64,000 nucleotides of DNA from Tetragenococcus solitarius NBRC 100494 (GCF_001544195.1 NZ_BCPY01000001.1:1-64000), one strand, 5' to 3'; shown: positions 50,723-60,922, numbered from the stretch's first letter. Numbers and translations are program-made. The notes: a model not told the origin generated them from the sequence alone.

Positions 50723-51564
50723 GACTGTCTCCTCCTTAGCTTTTGGCAATGGGGACAAAGATGAGTGCCTCTTTGTGCAACTTTTATTTTCTCAATCGGA
50801 GTTTGACACCTTGGACATGGTTCATTGGTTTTGCCATAAACTTTTAACTCGATTTGAAAATTTCCTGCTTTTCCTAGGGCATTTTTATAAGTACGTACAG
50901 TTGTGCCGCCAGCTCGAACAGCTTTTGCTAAAACATCAATAATTGCCTGATATAAACGTTTGCTTTCTTTTTTATTTAAGGTTTGAGCAGGTTGTTGCGG
51001 ATGAATTTTGGCTAACCAAAGTACTTCATCTGTATAGATATTTCCTAAGCCCGCGACAACCTTTTGGTTTAACAACAAGGGTTTGATAAAAGAAGAAGAA
51101 TGTTGCAGCTTTTCTTCGAAATTACTCAAGGAAAACTCTTCTTCTATCGGCTCTGGCCCCAATTGTTGAATTCCCTTATAAAGTAGACCCTGGTCTTTTT
51201 TTACTAAAACCATACGGCCAAATTTACGTACATCATTATAATGTAGTTGACTGCCATCTGAAAAATTAAAAATAACGTGAGTATGCTTATCCGGCTGTAC
51301 ACTAACATTTTCTGGAAAGAACTCATACTTTCCTTCCATACGTAAGTGAGAAATTAAATCAAAATCCGTTAATTTAAAAAGTAAAAATTTCCCTCTACGT
51401 TCAATTGTTTCGATACGCTGACCAGTCAAATCCTGGCAAAAAATGTCAGCTGCCGGGTACTCAATAATCTTAGGCCATCTAACCACAACTTCAGCGATGG
51501 TCTTATGTTGGACCAAGCGAATAAGCCCACTTCTCACTGTTTCAACTTCAGGTAATTCCGGCAA
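50719..51564 (-). CDS. mutM: Formamidopyrimidine-DNA glycosylase (Fpg)
   Basis: MutM removes 8-oxoguanine and ring-opened purines and nicks the strand. The 281-residue protein keeps the catalytic MPELPEVE (Pro2, Glu3), the GLGNIYTDEVLW helix-turn and a C-terminal four-cysteine zinc finger (CPRC...CPHC). It lies 14 bp after polA in a repair operon polA-mutM-coaE. Confidence 0.97.
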   Translation of the reverse strand: MPELPEVETVRSGLIRLVQHKTIAEVVVRWPKIIEYPAADIFCQDLTGQRIETIERRGKFLLFKLTDFDLISHLRMEGKYEFFPENVSVQPDKHTHVIFNFSDGSQLHYNDVRKFGRMVLVKKDQGLLYKGIQQLGPEPIEEEFSLSNFEEKLQHSSSFIKPLLLNQKVVAGLGNIYTDEVLWLAKIHPQQPAQTLNKKESKRLYQAIIDVLAKAVRAGGTTVRTYKNALGKAGNFQIELKVYGKTNEPCPRCQTPIEKIKVAQRGTHLCPHCQKLRRRQS

Positions 51565-51578
51565 CTGTCTTCACCTCT

Positions 51579-54224
51579 TTATTTTGCATCATACCAAGTT
51601 TTTCCCCAGCTGCTCTCAGTAATCAAAGGCACATCTAATTTTACTGCTTTTTCCATGACGTCTTTTACTAATTTGTCTAATGTTTCCAATTCGCTTTGCG
51701 GGACTTCAAAAACTAACTCATCGTGGACTTGTAAGAGCATCGCTGCTTCTAATTGTTTTTCCTTTAGTTGTTTATCTAATTCGATCATCGCAATTTTTAA
51801 AATATCAGCTGCACTACCTTGTATCGGTGAATTAATCGCGGTACGTTCTGCAAACGATCGTAAGTTGAAATTACTAGAATTGATATTTTCAAGATAACGA
51901 CGACGGTTATATAAAGTCTGTGCATATCCTTTTTCTTTTGCTTGTGCTACAGAGTCATTCATATATTTTTTTACCCCAGGATATCGCTCAAAATAAGTAT
52001 CAATATAGTTTTTAGCCTCTTTACGAGAAATACCCAAGTTTTGTGATAAACCATAATCAGAAATCCCATAGACGATGCCGAAATTTACTGCTTTTGCTTG
52101 ACGGCGTATATTTGGTGTGACGTCTTCTGGTTTGCTAATATCAAATACCCGCATTGCTGTACTGGCATGAATGTCTTGGTTTTCATTAAAAGCTTGTTGT
52201 AAGTGCTCGTCTTTTGAAACATGAGCGAGTACACGTAACTCAATTTGTGAGTAATCCGAAGAATAAATTACCCAATCTTTTTGTCTAGGCACAAAGGCTT
52301 GACGAATTTTTCGTCCTTCTTCTAAACGAATAGGAATATTTTGTAAATTCGGATCAACAGAACTTAAACGCCCAGTTTGTGTCAAAGTCTGTAAGTAACG
52401 AGTATGCACTTTTCCATCTTGTAAAATCACTTTTAACAAGCCTTCAACATAGGTGGATTGAATCTTGGCAATTTGACGGTATTGTAAAATGTTTTCAACA
52501 ATCGGAGACTTATCTTTTAACTGTTCTAACACATCAACTGCTGTTGAATAACCTGTTTTTGTTTTTTTAATTACGGGTAAATTCATTTTCTCGAATAAAA
52601 TATGCCCTAACTGTTTAGGAGAATTGATATTAAATTCTTCGCCTGCTTGTTCATAAATCTTTTCTTCAATTTCGTTTAAACGCTGAGCAAATTCATCTTT
52701 CATTTCTGTAAGTCGTTGTGAGTCCACTGTAATTCCTGTGATTTCCATTTCTGCTAGAATAGAAGATATGGGTGCCTCTAATTTTTCATACAAATCAAGC
52801 TGATCTTTTTCTTTCAATTCGCCATGTAATTTGGGCGTGAGCCACTGTATTGCTTTGATTTTCCGAGCTAGATGAGCAAAAAATACTTCGTCATCCTCAG
52901 GGAGACCTTTTTTAGCTCCTTTACCATATACTGCCGTGTCCGTTTGTATATCTTGATAATCGTAATGGGCACAAATTCCGGCAATGTCATCTGTATTATC
53001 CGTATTATCAAGTAAATATGCAGCAACTAAAATATCAAAAGAAAAACCTTGAGGCATACCTACGTAACGGTTTAATGCTACCTGTGTTTTTTTGGCATTG
53101 TAAACTCTTTTATTAGTATTTTTATCCATCAGCCAGTTCTTAAACGTCTCATTTTCGAAGATATTCTCATTTTTTGAGACATAAATCTTCTTCTCATTTC
53201 CCCAGGCAACGCCAACAATATCTTCTACATGATAATTTTCACCCAGCATTTCCACATATAAAGCCATATTGTCAGTAAACATTTCTTGGGTAGGTTCATC
53301 TACAGCTTCAAACAAGATGTCGTCCATTTGATTGTCTTGTTCTTCACCGTCTAGATTTTCTAAAAACGAGCGAAAGTTCATTTCTTTGTAAAATGGAATT
53401 AATTTTTCCAGATTATTCCCTTCATATTTTAATGAATCAATCGATACGTCAATAGGAGCAGAAGTGTTAATTGTAGCTAATTTTTTTGAAAGCAAAGCTG
53501 TATCTTTATCGTTAATCAGATTTTCTTTCATTTTACTTTGCTTCATTTCATCAATATGTTCATAAATCCCTTCAACAGAACCATACTGCTTCAGTAATTT
53601 AATAGCAGTTTTGTCGCCTACTTTAGTGACTCCTGGAATGTTATCTGAGGCATCTCCTGCTAAACCTTTCATATCAATAATTTGTTTAGGTTTTAATCCA
53701 TCATACTTTTCAGCAATATGTGCTGGTGTATAGTCTTCAGTATCACTGACGCCCTTTTTAGTGATTGCTACTTTAACCTCTTGTGTAGCTAATTGAGTCA
53801 AATCTCGGTCACCTGTAAGTATGGTTACATCAAATTTCTCTTTATCTACTTGTTCAGCCAGCGTCCCAATAATGTCATCTGCCTCATAATTTTTTAATTC
53901 ATAATAAGAGATACCTAAGCCGTTGATTAATTCGCGGATATAAGGAAGCTGCTCATTCAATTCTCCGGGCGTTTTGGCGCGACCGCCTTTATAATTTTCA
54001 TACATTTCATTACGAAAGGTCGTTTTTCCCGCATCAAAAGCCACTAAAACATGAGTGGGTTTTTCTTTTTCCATCACATTGTCAAACATTAAATTAAAGG
54101 CATAAATTGCGTTTGTATGAAGTCCGCTTGGATTTTTAAAACGTTCTAGCGAGCTATGTAAGGCATAGAATGCACGAAATGCCACGCTATTACCGTCCAC
54201 TAGTAATAATTTATTTTTGGCCAT
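51579..54224 (-). CDS. polA: DNA polymerase I
   Basis: PolA fills gaps in repair and Okazaki processing. From ATG 54224 (881 aa) it has the 5'-3' nuclease (LLLVDGNSVAFRAFYAL; TGDRDLTQL), the 3'-5' exonuclease fold, and the polymerase (DYSQIELRVLAHVS; RRQAKAVNFGIVYG; LQVHDELVFE). The exonuclease region lacks the DxE metal motif (ALYVEMLGENYH instead), so proofreading is probably lost, as in Bacillus PolA. GAGGAG precedes the ATG. Confidence 0.96.
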   Translation of the reverse strand: MAKNKLLLVDGNSVAFRAFYALHSSLERFKNPSGLHTNAIYAFNLMFDNVMEKEKPTHVLVAFDAGKTTFRNEMYENYKGGRAKTPGELNEQLPYIRELINGLGISYYELKNYEADDIIGTLAEQVDKEKFDVTILTGDRDLTQLATQEVKVAITKKGVSDTEDYTPAHIAEKYDGLKPKQIIDMKGLAGDASDNIPGVTKVGDKTAIKLLKQYGSVEGIYEHIDEMKQSKMKENLINDKDTALLSKKLATINTSAPIDVSIDSLKYEGNNLEKLIPFYKEMNFRSFLENLDGEEQDNQMDDILFEAVDEPTQEMFTDNMALYVEMLGENYHVEDIVGVAWGNEKKIYVSKNENIFENETFKNWLMDKNTNKRVYNAKKTQVALNRYVGMPQGFSFDILVAAYLLDNTDNTDDIAGICAHYDYQDIQTDTAVYGKGAKKGLPEDDEVFFAHLARKIKAIQWLTPKLHGELKEKDQLDLYEKLEAPISSILAEMEITGITVDSQRLTEMKDEFAQRLNEIEEKIYEQAGEEFNINSPKQLGHILFEKMNLPVIKKTKTGYSTAVDVLEQLKDKSPIVENILQYRQIAKIQSTYVEGLLKVILQDGKVHTRYLQTLTQTGRLSSVDPNLQNIPIRLEEGRKIRQAFVPRQKDWVIYSSDYSQIELRVLAHVSKDEHLQQAFNENQDIHASTAMRVFDISKPEDVTPNIRRQAKAVNFGIVYGISDYGLSQNLGISRKEAKNYIDTYFERYPGVKKYMNDSVAQAKEKGYAQTLYNRRRYLENINSSNFNLRSFAERTAINSPIQGSAADILKIAMIELDKQLKEKQLEAAMLLQVHDELVFEVPQSELETLDKLVKDVMEKAVKLDVPLITESSWGKTWYDAK

Positions 54225-54342
54225 TTTTAATCTCCTCACTCAGATTCTATGTTTCTATTTTAACAAAGTATACGCACGAAAGCGATCATTTATATTTTAT
54301 AAATTGGAAGATAGATAATACAACCATTTAGTTAAAAAACAA

Positions 54343-54388
54343 CAAAAAAGCTGCAAACAAGTAAACTTTTGTTCACTCTGTTTGCAAC
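54343..54388 (-). terminator. Terminator after the Bax-inhibitor-like gene
   Basis: TGCAAACA (54352-54359) and TGTTTGCA (54379-54386) form the stem, extended inside by GTAAAC/GTTCAC with a mismatch. TTTTTTG follows on the minus strand. Confidence 0.82.
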
Positions 54389-54415
54389 CCTTTATTATTA
54401 CATAATTGATGATAT

Positions 54416-55096
54416 CTAATTTCTGGAAAAGATACGTAAAAACGACAAGAATAAATTCACAAAGTCTAGATAAAGTTGTAAGGCCATAAAAGCCGCAAAT
54501 CCGGTGTTATCTTGCCCCAATGTTGCAAAATATAAATTGCGAATTTGCTGATTATCATAAGCAGTCAATCCCAAAAAGATCGCCACTGTTAAATAAGATA
54601 ACAGGTAATCAACAGCTGAACTTTGTAAAAAGAAATTGATGAGTGTAGCTACGATAACTCCGATTAACAAACCAATTCCTGCCCGTCCAATACCGCTCAA
54701 ATCACGTTTTGTCATTGCACCATATAAAGCTAATGCCAAGAAAGTAACTGTGGCAGTTGTAAATGCCCTCCCTACTAATGCTGGCGTATATAGCGATAAA
54801 GTAATCGACAAAACAAGACCATTCAATAACGAGTAGACAATAAAACCGGCGACCGTTAACGACGGATTTTTTTGAGCTTTTGCACTAAGCAAAACAACTA
54901 AAATAATTTCAGCTAACCATATACCGGTTAATCCTAATGGGAATCGATCGATAAAAGAAATCGTTTGTTCAAAAAACATCGTCATTGCAAGATAAGCTGA
55001 AACAGCACTAATTCCAAGTCCTAAAGCAAAAATACCATAGACTTTGGCATAAAAATGATTAACGCCCTTGGCTTCAATTACTGGGTTATTATTCAT
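54416..55096 (-). CDS. Bax inhibitor-1 / YetJ-like membrane protein
   Basis: The 226-residue protein has seven transmembrane helices of the TMBIM/BI-1 type, with the family's YDNQQIRNLY motif and an acidic residue in the final helices (FMALQLYLDFVNLFLSFLRI). Homologues such as Bacillus YetJ act as pH-sensitive calcium leak channels. ATG 55096 follows GAGGAAA and overlaps the MaoC-like stop by 8 bases. The two genes form an operon. Confidence 0.9.
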   Translation of the reverse strand: MNNNPVIEAKGVNHFYAKVYGIFALGLGISAVSAYLAMTMFFEQTISFIDRFPLGLTGIWLAEIILVVLLSAKAQKNPSLTVAGFIVYSLLNGLVLSITLSLYTPALVGRAFTTATVTFLALALYGAMTKRDLSGIGRAGIGLLIGVIVATLINFFLQSSAVDYLLSYLTVAIFLGLTAYDNQQIRNLYFATLGQDNTGFAAFMALQLYLDFVNLFLSFLRIFSRN

Positions 55097-55556
55097 TATT
55101 TTCCTCACTTTCTTCATATAACATAGGGGGCTGAACCATTACCACTGCGTCTAACACCCTTTTTTCTTTGATATTAACAGCTTCCACTGAAAGAGTTACA
55201 ATATCTTTGTGTTTATCTACTTTAATAACCTCAAACAAAAAGGTCAAAGTCTCATAATGATAGACAGGCTCGACAAAATTCACTGAAAAATTGACAACAT
55301 GCGAACCAGGTCCTGGAAAATGTTTGGAAATCGTACTTGTAACAATCCCCATTAATAACACAGAAGGAACGATTGGCTTTTTATAAATGGTCTTTTGTGC
55401 ATAATCATGTTGGATATACAATGGATTCGCATCATTCGTCAACCCTAGATACAACAATATCTGGTTGTCTTCAATCGCTTCAGTCACAGACATCGACTGT
55501 CCTTCTTCAATTTCATCGATCGCTTTTCCTAATTTATTTAACTTTCCTATATCCAA
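55089..55556 (-). CDS. MaoC-like hotdog domain protein
   Basis: This 155-residue single-hotdog protein resembles R-specific enoyl-CoA hydratases. In the hydratase-2 signature the Asp is kept (NDANPLY), but the catalytic His is replaced by Tyr (NPLY instead of NPLH). FPGPGSHVVNFSVNFVEPVYHYETL is the conserved second part of the fold. Loss of the His suggests a non-hydratase role such as acyl-CoA binding or regulation. It is translationally coupled to the BI-1-like gene. Confidence 0.75.
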   Translation of the reverse strand: MDIGKLNKLGKAIDEIEEGQSMSVTEAIEDNQILLYLGLTNDANPLYIQHDYAQKTIYKKPIVPSVLLMGIVTSTISKHFPGPGSHVVNFSVNFVEPVYHYETLTFLFEVIKVDKHKDIVTLSVEAVNIKEKRVLDAVVMVQPPMLYEESEENNE

Positions 55557-55632
55557 TCAACTAGCCTCCATGTTTATGTCTTTTTATTATTTTATCAGAT
55601 ATACAAAAAAGTAGAAACAAGATACAGTGTTT

Positions 55633-56970
55633 TTACAATACACTACGTGTTGTATTACTTAATAGATTTTCATAGCTTTGTTCAAACTTTTGAACATCTC
55701 CAGCGCCCATAAAAATAACTACACCGTCTTTGTGGTTTAAAAGCGGAGACAAGTTATCTTCCTGCAGGACTTCGCCGCCTTTATCAATTTTTGCACCAAG
55801 ATCTTCAATTTTTACATTGCCGCTTTGTTCCCGCGCAGAACTAAATATGTCACATAGATAAACGCTATCGGCCAAATTAAGTGCTTCAGCAAAATCGTCC
55901 ATTAAAGCGATAGTACGTGAAAAGGTATGTGGTTGAAAAACAGCTACAATTTCTTTATCAGGATATTTTTGACGAGCACCATCAATCGTCGCTTTGATTT
56001 CTGCAGGATGATGAGCGTAATCATCTACAATAACCATGTCAGAAACTTTCTTTTCACTAAAACGGCGCTTAACTCCTGAAAATGAATTCATTTCTTCGGC
56101 AACTTTTTCCATATCAAAATTTTCTAGATAGGATGCCGCAATGACACCTAGAGCATTATTGATGTTGTGTTGCCCAAATGCAGGCAAATTAAAATGCCCA
56201 ATAAATTCCTCATGGAAATAAACATCAAAAGCAGAACCCTCGGTGGTACGTGTGATATTTTCAGCACGAATGTCATCTTCTTGGTTAACACCATAATAAT
56301 AAATAGGAACATCAGCTTCTAACTTACGCAAATAAGGATCATCGCCAAAAGCTAAGATTCCTTTTTTCACTTGTTGAGCCATGGTTTGAAAAGCAGAAAA
56401 TACGTCCTCAATACTCTTATAATAATCTGGGTGATCAAAATCAATATTTGTCATAATCACATAGTCTGGGCTATAAGCTAGAAAATGGCGTTGATATTCG
56501 CAAGCCTCAAAAGCAAAAAACTCTGCATCAGGACGTCCATGTCCGGTACCATCGCCAATTAAATAACTTGTAGGCACAATCCCGCTTAGTACATGAGCCA
56601 ATAAGCCGGTTGTACTTGTTTTCCCGTGAGAACCAGTCACAGCAAAACTGGTAAAGCGCTGAATGAAGTGTCCGATAAAATCATGGTAACGAATCACTTT
56701 TAAGCCTAACGCCCGTGCTTGTACTAATTCCTCATGATCATCTGGAAAAGCATTCCCAGCGATGATAGTTAAACCTTCTGTAATATTATCTGCATCAAAA
56801 GTATAAATAGGTATCCCTGCTTTTTCTAAACCCATTTGAGTAAAAAAGTACTTTTCTACATCTGAACCTTGAACTTGTTCTCCTTGTTCATGCAATATTA
56901 ATGCTAAGGAACTCATTCCTGAACCTTTGATTCCTACAAAATGATAGATTGGTTTATTTTGATTTGTCAT
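55633..56970 (-). CDS. murC: UDP-N-acetylmuramate--L-alanine ligase
   Basis: MurC adds L-Ala to UDP-MurNAc, the first amino acid of the peptidoglycan stem. The 445-residue protein has the N-terminal [11 protein letters not shown] Rossmann loop, the ATP P-loop GSHGKTST (113-120), the [10 protein letters not shown] metal region and [10 protein letters not shown]. Its own promoter (57039-57067) lies in the gap after the SprT-like gene. Confidence 0.97.
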   Translation of the reverse strand: MTNQNKPIYHFVGIKGSGMSSLALILHEQGEQVQGSDVEKYFFTQMGLEKAGIPIYTFDADNITEGLTIIAGNAFPDDHEELVQARALGLKVIRYHDFIGHFIQRFTSFAVTGSHGKTSTTGLLAHVLSGIVPTSYLIGDGTGHGRPDAEFFAFEACEYQRHFLAYSPDYVIMTNIDFDHPDYYKSIEDVFSAFQTMAQQVKKGILAFGDDPYLRKLEADVPIYYYGVNQEDDIRAENITRTTEGSAFDVYFHEEFIGHFNLPAFGQHNINNALGVIAASYLENFDMEKVAEEMNSFSGVKRRFSEKKVSDMVIVDDYAHHPAEIKATIDGARQKYPDKEIVAVFQPHTFSRTIALMDDFAEALNLADSVYLCDIFSSAREQSGNVKIEDLGAKIDKGGEVLQEDNLSPLLNHKDGVVIFMGAGDVQKFEQSYENLLSNTTRSVL

Positions 56971-57038
56971 TATTTAAAATCCTCTTTTCTCGGAAAAATT
57001 GGTAATAATCCGAAAAGACCACTACCAAACTGTAATAC

Positions 57039-57067
57039 ATTATCTAATAAAAGAGAAAAAATAGCAA
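57039..57067 (-). promoter_or_regulatory. murC promoter
   Basis: On the minus strand TTGCTA (57062-57067), a 17-base spacer and GATAAT (57039-57044) precede murC by about 70 bases. Confidence 0.6.
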
Positions 57068-57072
57068 AAGTT

Positions 57073-57534
57073 TTATTTTTTACTTCTTTTAGTATATGTA
57101 TACTCGTAAAATAACTTTCCTCCGCAATGTCCACAAACAAAACGCTTTGTGTTAATCCTTTTTCGTCTAGTGATTGACAATTGACATTTTTGACATTTGT
57201 ATACATGAAGGTTACGATTTTTTTGAATATCTGGAGCATAGCGCAAACCACCTGTTCTTGTCAACAATTCTTTAAAATCAGCGTCCTTGTGACGATAACC
57301 CTTATTTTCAATATGCAAATGGTAATGGCATAACTCATGTTTGATAATTCCGATAAAAGTTTCACGACTCAAAGCAGCCATTTTGGGATTAAAATCCAAG
57401 TGATGATCTGTAAGATGATATCTGCCAGCTGTTGTTTTTAAACGAGAATTAAAAAAAGCTTGATGCTTAAATGGTTTATTGAAAAAATTCCAAGAAGTTG
57501 TCTCAACTAATAGTTGCAATTGTTCTTCGGTCAT
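57073..57534 (-). CDS. SprT-like zinc metalloprotease domain protein
   Basis: The 153-residue SprT-family protein has the active-site helix HELCHYHLH (from residue 66) and a C-terminal zinc ribbon (CQKC and CGHC, about 113-138). Related SPRTN proteases cut DNA-protein crosslinks in eukaryotes, but the bacterial role is not established. The ATG overlaps the tex stop codon (ATGA). Confidence 0.88.
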   Translation of the reverse strand: MTEEQLQLLVETTSWNFFNKPFKHQAFFNSRLKTTAGRYHLTDHHLDFNPKMAALSRETFIGIIKHELCHYHLHIENKGYRHKDADFKELLTRTGGLRYAPDIQKNRNLHVYKCQKCQLSITRRKRINTKRFVCGHCGGKLFYEYTYTKRSKK

Positions 57535-59708
57535 TTTGCCTCTCCTGGATCAACCATAGTTAAACTAATGCGTCCTTTGTTTAGATCCACTTGTTCAACC
57601 CAAACGGTCACAACATCTCCGACTGATACGACATCATTCGGATGTTTGACAAATTTGCTGCTTAACTTTGAAATATGCACCAAACCGTCTTGTTTCACCC
57701 CGATATCGACAAAAGCACCAAAATCGATCACATTACGTACCGTTCCAGACAATTTCATTCCTACTTTTAAGTCGTCCATTGATAAGACATCTTTTCGTAA
57801 AAGCGGAGCTGGCATGCTGTCACGCATATCTCGGCCTGGTTGGATAAGAGCGTTAATGATATCTTTAAGTGTTTGTCTGCCTACCTCTAATTCTTCAGAT
57901 AGGTCTTTTAAAGAAAATCTTTCGAGAACTTGTTTTGCTTGTATACTGCCGACTTCTGACAGACCTAACTGAGCCTTTTCTAATAAGCGCTTTGCTACAG
58001 CATAGCTTTCCGGATGAATGGCCGTGTTATCTAAGATATTTTGAGCTTCAGGAATTCTTAAAAAACCAATCGCTTGCTCATAAGCTTTAGGTCCTAAACG
58101 CGGAACTTTTTTTAATTGCGTTCGCTTAGTAAAAGCACCCTTTTCTTCACGATAATTTACAACATTTGCTGCTGTTGTTTTATTTAAACCAGAAACATAT
58201 TGTAATAGCTGCGGACTTGCCGTGTTTACGTCGACACCTACTTGGTTGACAGCCGTTTCTACGACAAAATCCAACTGTTCATTTAAACGTTTTTGCGAAA
58301 CATCGTGTTGATATTGACCTACACCTACAGCTTTAGGATCAATTTTTACTAATTCAGCTAAAGGGTCTTGCAGACGACGGCCAATGCTTATAGCACTGCG
58401 TTCTTCTACTTGCAAATCAGGAAATTCTTGACGAGCGACTGAACTAGCAGAATAAACAGAAGCTCCTGCCTCGTTGACCATAACATAAAAAACTTCGCGA
58501 CCAATAGTCTGTAAATTTTTAGCTACAAATTGTTCTGATTCCCGACTTGCTGTACCGTTGCCGATAGCTATCATATCCACTTGATAGTTTTCCACAAGTT
58601 GGCAAAATTGTTTGTCAGCTGCTTTTCTTTTCTCAGCAGAAGCGGGTTTGTGCGGATAAATAACTTCAATAGCTAATACTTTTCCTGTTCTATCACAAAC
58701 AGCTAATTTACAGCCCGTTCGATAAGCAGGGTCAAAACCTAAAACCGTCTTGCCTTTTAATGGGGGCTGTAATAGTAAGTTGTGCAGATTTTCTCCAAAA
58801 ATAGTGATCGCTTGCTCGTCGGCTTTTTCTTTTAATTCATTACGTAACTCGCGCTCAATCCCAGGACCGATAAAACGTTTATAAGCATCTTCATAAGCTG
58901 CGACTACCAGTGAGACAGCTGGTGACGATTCATCTTTTACTAGTTGACGATATAAGTAATGGAATATTTTTGTTTCGTCAATTTCAAGAGAAACATTTAA
59001 GATGCCTTCTTTTTCACCCCTGTTACAAGCTAGAATTCGGTGTGAAACCATTTTTTTTAGCGGCTCGGAAAAATCATAGTACATTTCGTAAACGCCTTTT
59101 TCGTCTTTATCTGCATCCTTTACATGGCTTTCAAAGCATCCATTTTGAAAAGTTTCATTACGTATCCAGCTACGAAATTTAGCCGTATCACTAATCTGCT
59201 CAGCCATAATTTCGTGAGCTCCTAAAAGAGCCTCTTCAGCTGTGGGAATTTTATCGTTGACAAAGGTTTGTGCTTTGTCATAAATATCATCTTGCGGGAA
59301 ATTCAATAACCACTTGCTTAAAGGGGCTAAGCCATTTTCTTTAGCGATAGTTGCTTTGGTACGTCGTTTTTGTTTATAAGGACGATAAAGATCTTCAACT
59401 TGTTGCATCTTGTCTGCTTGTAAAATTTTATTTTTTAACTCTAAAGACAATTTACCTTGTTCATCGATTAACCGCAAAACTTCTTCTTTCCGGTTTTCTA
59501 GATTCTCCAAATAATGGTATCGCTCTTCAATCTCTCTGATTTGAACTTCATCTAGTTCCCCAGTCGCTTCTTTGCGGTAACGAGCAATAAAAGGAACGGT
59601 ATTCCCGTCTTTTAATAATACCAATACAGATTGGATTTGTTTTGGTCGATATTGCTTCAAATCTTGTTGTAATAAAGTAAGTAATTCTTGATTAATTTCT
59701 TGCGCCAT
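57531..59708 (-). CDS. tex: Tex family S1 RNA-binding protein
   Basis: Tex (725 aa) is a nucleic-acid-binding protein implicated in transcription and stress tolerance. It has the N-terminal helical domain, the YqgF/RNase H-like core (VLGFDPAYRTGCKLAV), helix-hairpin-helix repeats (VGVDVNTASPQLL, LKKVPRLGPKAYEQ) and a C-terminal S1 domain (GTVRNVIDFGAFVDIGVKQ). Its extended -10 promoter (TGGTATAAT) lies at 59740-59748. The sprT-like gene follows directly. Confidence 0.95.
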   Translation of the reverse strand: MAQEINQELLTLLQQDLKQYRPKQIQSVLVLLKDGNTVPFIARYRKEATGELDEVQIREIEERYHYLENLENRKEEVLRLIDEQGKLSLELKNKILQADKMQQVEDLYRPYKQKRRTKATIAKENGLAPLSKWLLNFPQDDIYDKAQTFVNDKIPTAEEALLGAHEIMAEQISDTAKFRSWIRNETFQNGCFESHVKDADKDEKGVYEMYYDFSEPLKKMVSHRILACNRGEKEGILNVSLEIDETKIFHYLYRQLVKDESSPAVSLVVAAYEDAYKRFIGPGIERELRNELKEKADEQAITIFGENLHNLLLQPPLKGKTVLGFDPAYRTGCKLAVCDRTGKVLAIEVIYPHKPASAEKRKAADKQFCQLVENYQVDMIAIGNGTASRESEQFVAKNLQTIGREVFYVMVNEAGASVYSASSVARQEFPDLQVEERSAISIGRRLQDPLAELVKIDPKAVGVGQYQHDVSQKRLNEQLDFVVETAVNQVGVDVNTASPQLLQYVSGLNKTTAANVVNYREEKGAFTKRTQLKKVPRLGPKAYEQAIGFLRIPEAQNILDNTAIHPESYAVAKRLLEKAQLGLSEVGSIQAKQVLERFSLKDLSEELEVGRQTLKDIINALIQPGRDMRDSMPAPLLRKDVLSMDDLKVGMKLSGTVRNVIDFGAFVDIGVKQDGLVHISKLSSKFVKHPNDVVSVGDVVTVWVEQVDLNKGRISLTMVDPGEAK

Positions 59709-59739
59709 TTTGACACACCTTTCATTTTGTATCTTTTCA

Positions 59740-59748
59740 ATTATACCA
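59740..59748 (-). promoter_or_regulatory. Extended -10 promoter of tex
   Basis: TGGTATAAT on the minus strand is a perfect extended -10; no -35 match is clear. It lies about 32 bases upstream of the tex ATG. Confidence 0.6.
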
Positions 59749-59749
59749 T

Positions 59750-59786
59750 AAAAAAACGTGAATTTCGTTTAGGAAATCCACGTTTT
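59750..59786 (-). terminator. Terminator after the metallophosphoesterase gene
   Basis: AACGTGGATTTC and GAAATTCACGTT pair with one mismatch on the minus strand, then TTTTTT. Confidence 0.8.
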
Positions 59787-59788
59787 GA

Positions 59789-60523
59789 CTAAAAATCAGG
59801 TTGCCAACCCCCAGCTAAATTAGGATATTCAATATCTTGTACGATACCGTTTTTATCAAAAATCACTCCATGGACTGACCCACCAAAAACAGCCCCACCG
59901 TCGATGCCGATTTTTTGGTCAGAAATCCATAAGTCTGTTGTTTGCATATCACCATATAACAACGGAGTAATGGTGTGTCCAAAGACAATCGTTTTTCCAG
60001 TATTGTTTTTTCCTTGATGAAAAGGTTCTCTAATCCAGATAAAATCAGGAGGATTCGTTTTCTTCCAATCTTTTTTGCTGAGATCAACCCCTGCATGAAC
60101 AAAGATATAATCTTCCCATTCAAAATATAAGGGCCTTTGTATCAGAAATTGTACTAACTCCTTATAATAAGATCGAACAGTCATAGCGATCTCTGTAGGC
60201 GAGTATTCTTCACAGCATCCTTTAAATAATAAATTTTCCAATGTTTCCTTCCCACCATTTTGAACATAGGCTTGGAACCATTCTTCTGGTGAATTTAAAA
60301 ACTGTAAAAGGTACTCTTCATGGTTTCCTCGTAAATAAACAGCATCATATTTTTCTACTAACTTTTTGCCCAGCAACAAACATTCTTTGCTCCTTTTTCC
60401 ACGATCATTCAAGTCACCGATTAAAACAAGCTGGTGGTTTAGCGGATCAAAATCCTTTAAAAGTTTTTTAAACAACTCTAATTCACCATGAATATCACTA
60501 ATCGCGTAAACATAAGGCTTCAA
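59789..60523 (-). CDS. Metallophosphoesterase (PrpE/ApaH-like)
   Basis: This 244-residue calcineurin-type phosphatase has the full metal set: ISDIHGE, VLIGDLNDRGK, LRGNHEEYL, FVHAGVD and VFGHT. It resembles serine/threonine phosphatases and diadenosine tetraphosphatases; which substrate it uses cannot be told. TTG 60523 follows GGGGG by eight bases; the GTG at 60532 is too close to that site. It is followed by a terminator. Confidence 0.85.
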   Translation of the reverse strand: MKPYVYAISDIHGELELFKKLLKDFDPLNHQLVLIGDLNDRGKRSKECLLLGKKLVEKYDAVYLRGNHEEYLLQFLNSPEEWFQAYVQNGGKETLENLLFKGCCEEYSPTEIAMTVRSYYKELVQFLIQRPLYFEWEDYIFVHAGVDLSKKDWKKTNPPDFIWIREPFHQGKNNTGKTIVFGHTITPLLYGDMQTTDLWISDQKIGIDGGAVFGGSVHGVIFDKNGIVQDIEYPNLAGGWQPDF

Positions 60524-60540
60524 GAGAAACACCCCCTTTT

Positions 60541-60912
60541 TTAGCTTTCTGATACAGCAAAAAAGTTCCCATCTGGATCGATAAAATTAAAGACAAGTGT
60601 TTCTTCCAACTGAATTAACTCACCTATCTCAATGGGAAGTGCTTGCATTTTTTTATACAATTCGATAATATTTTCCGAAAAAAACATCACTTGCGGTGGA
60701 TTTGTTGCTACTTCTGGTGATTGTTTTTCAATAAAATTTCGGTCATAAATCATAAAATGCGTTCCCGCATTTTTGTTTGGCGCGATTTCTGCTACTAAAG
60801 TGCCATCTGTTTCTTGTGCATCAATAAGCTCAAAATCTAATGACTGCCAAAATTCGATTGCTTTTTTGACATCATCTACAAAAAGACTTACTTGTACTTT
60901 ACTTGAAAACAT
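60541..60912 (-). CDS. Glyoxalase/VOC superfamily protein
   Basis: The 123-residue protein has the paired beta-alpha-beta-beta-beta modules of the VOC fold, beginning VQVSLFVDDVKKAIEFWQSL and ending FNFIDPDGNFFAVSES. Metal ligands are not obvious (the Glu and His positions are only partly kept), so enzymatic activity is uncertain. ATG 60912 follows AAAGGAG; the frame to 60939 overlaps the upstream gene without a site. Confidence 0.8.
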   Translation of the reverse strand: MFSSKVQVSLFVDDVKKAIEFWQSLDFELIDAQETDGTLVAEIAPNKNAGTHFMIYDRNFIEKQSPEVATNPPQVMFFSENIIELYKKMQALPIEIGELIQLEETLVFNFIDPDGNFFAVSES

Positions 60913-60922
60913 AATTTCTCCT

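Noticed and set aside
56970-57251. A 93-codon frame between the SprT-like gene and murC
   Set aside because: Its first 60 codons lie over the SprT-like gene in another frame, no ribosome site is visible, and the remaining part is explained by the murC promoter.
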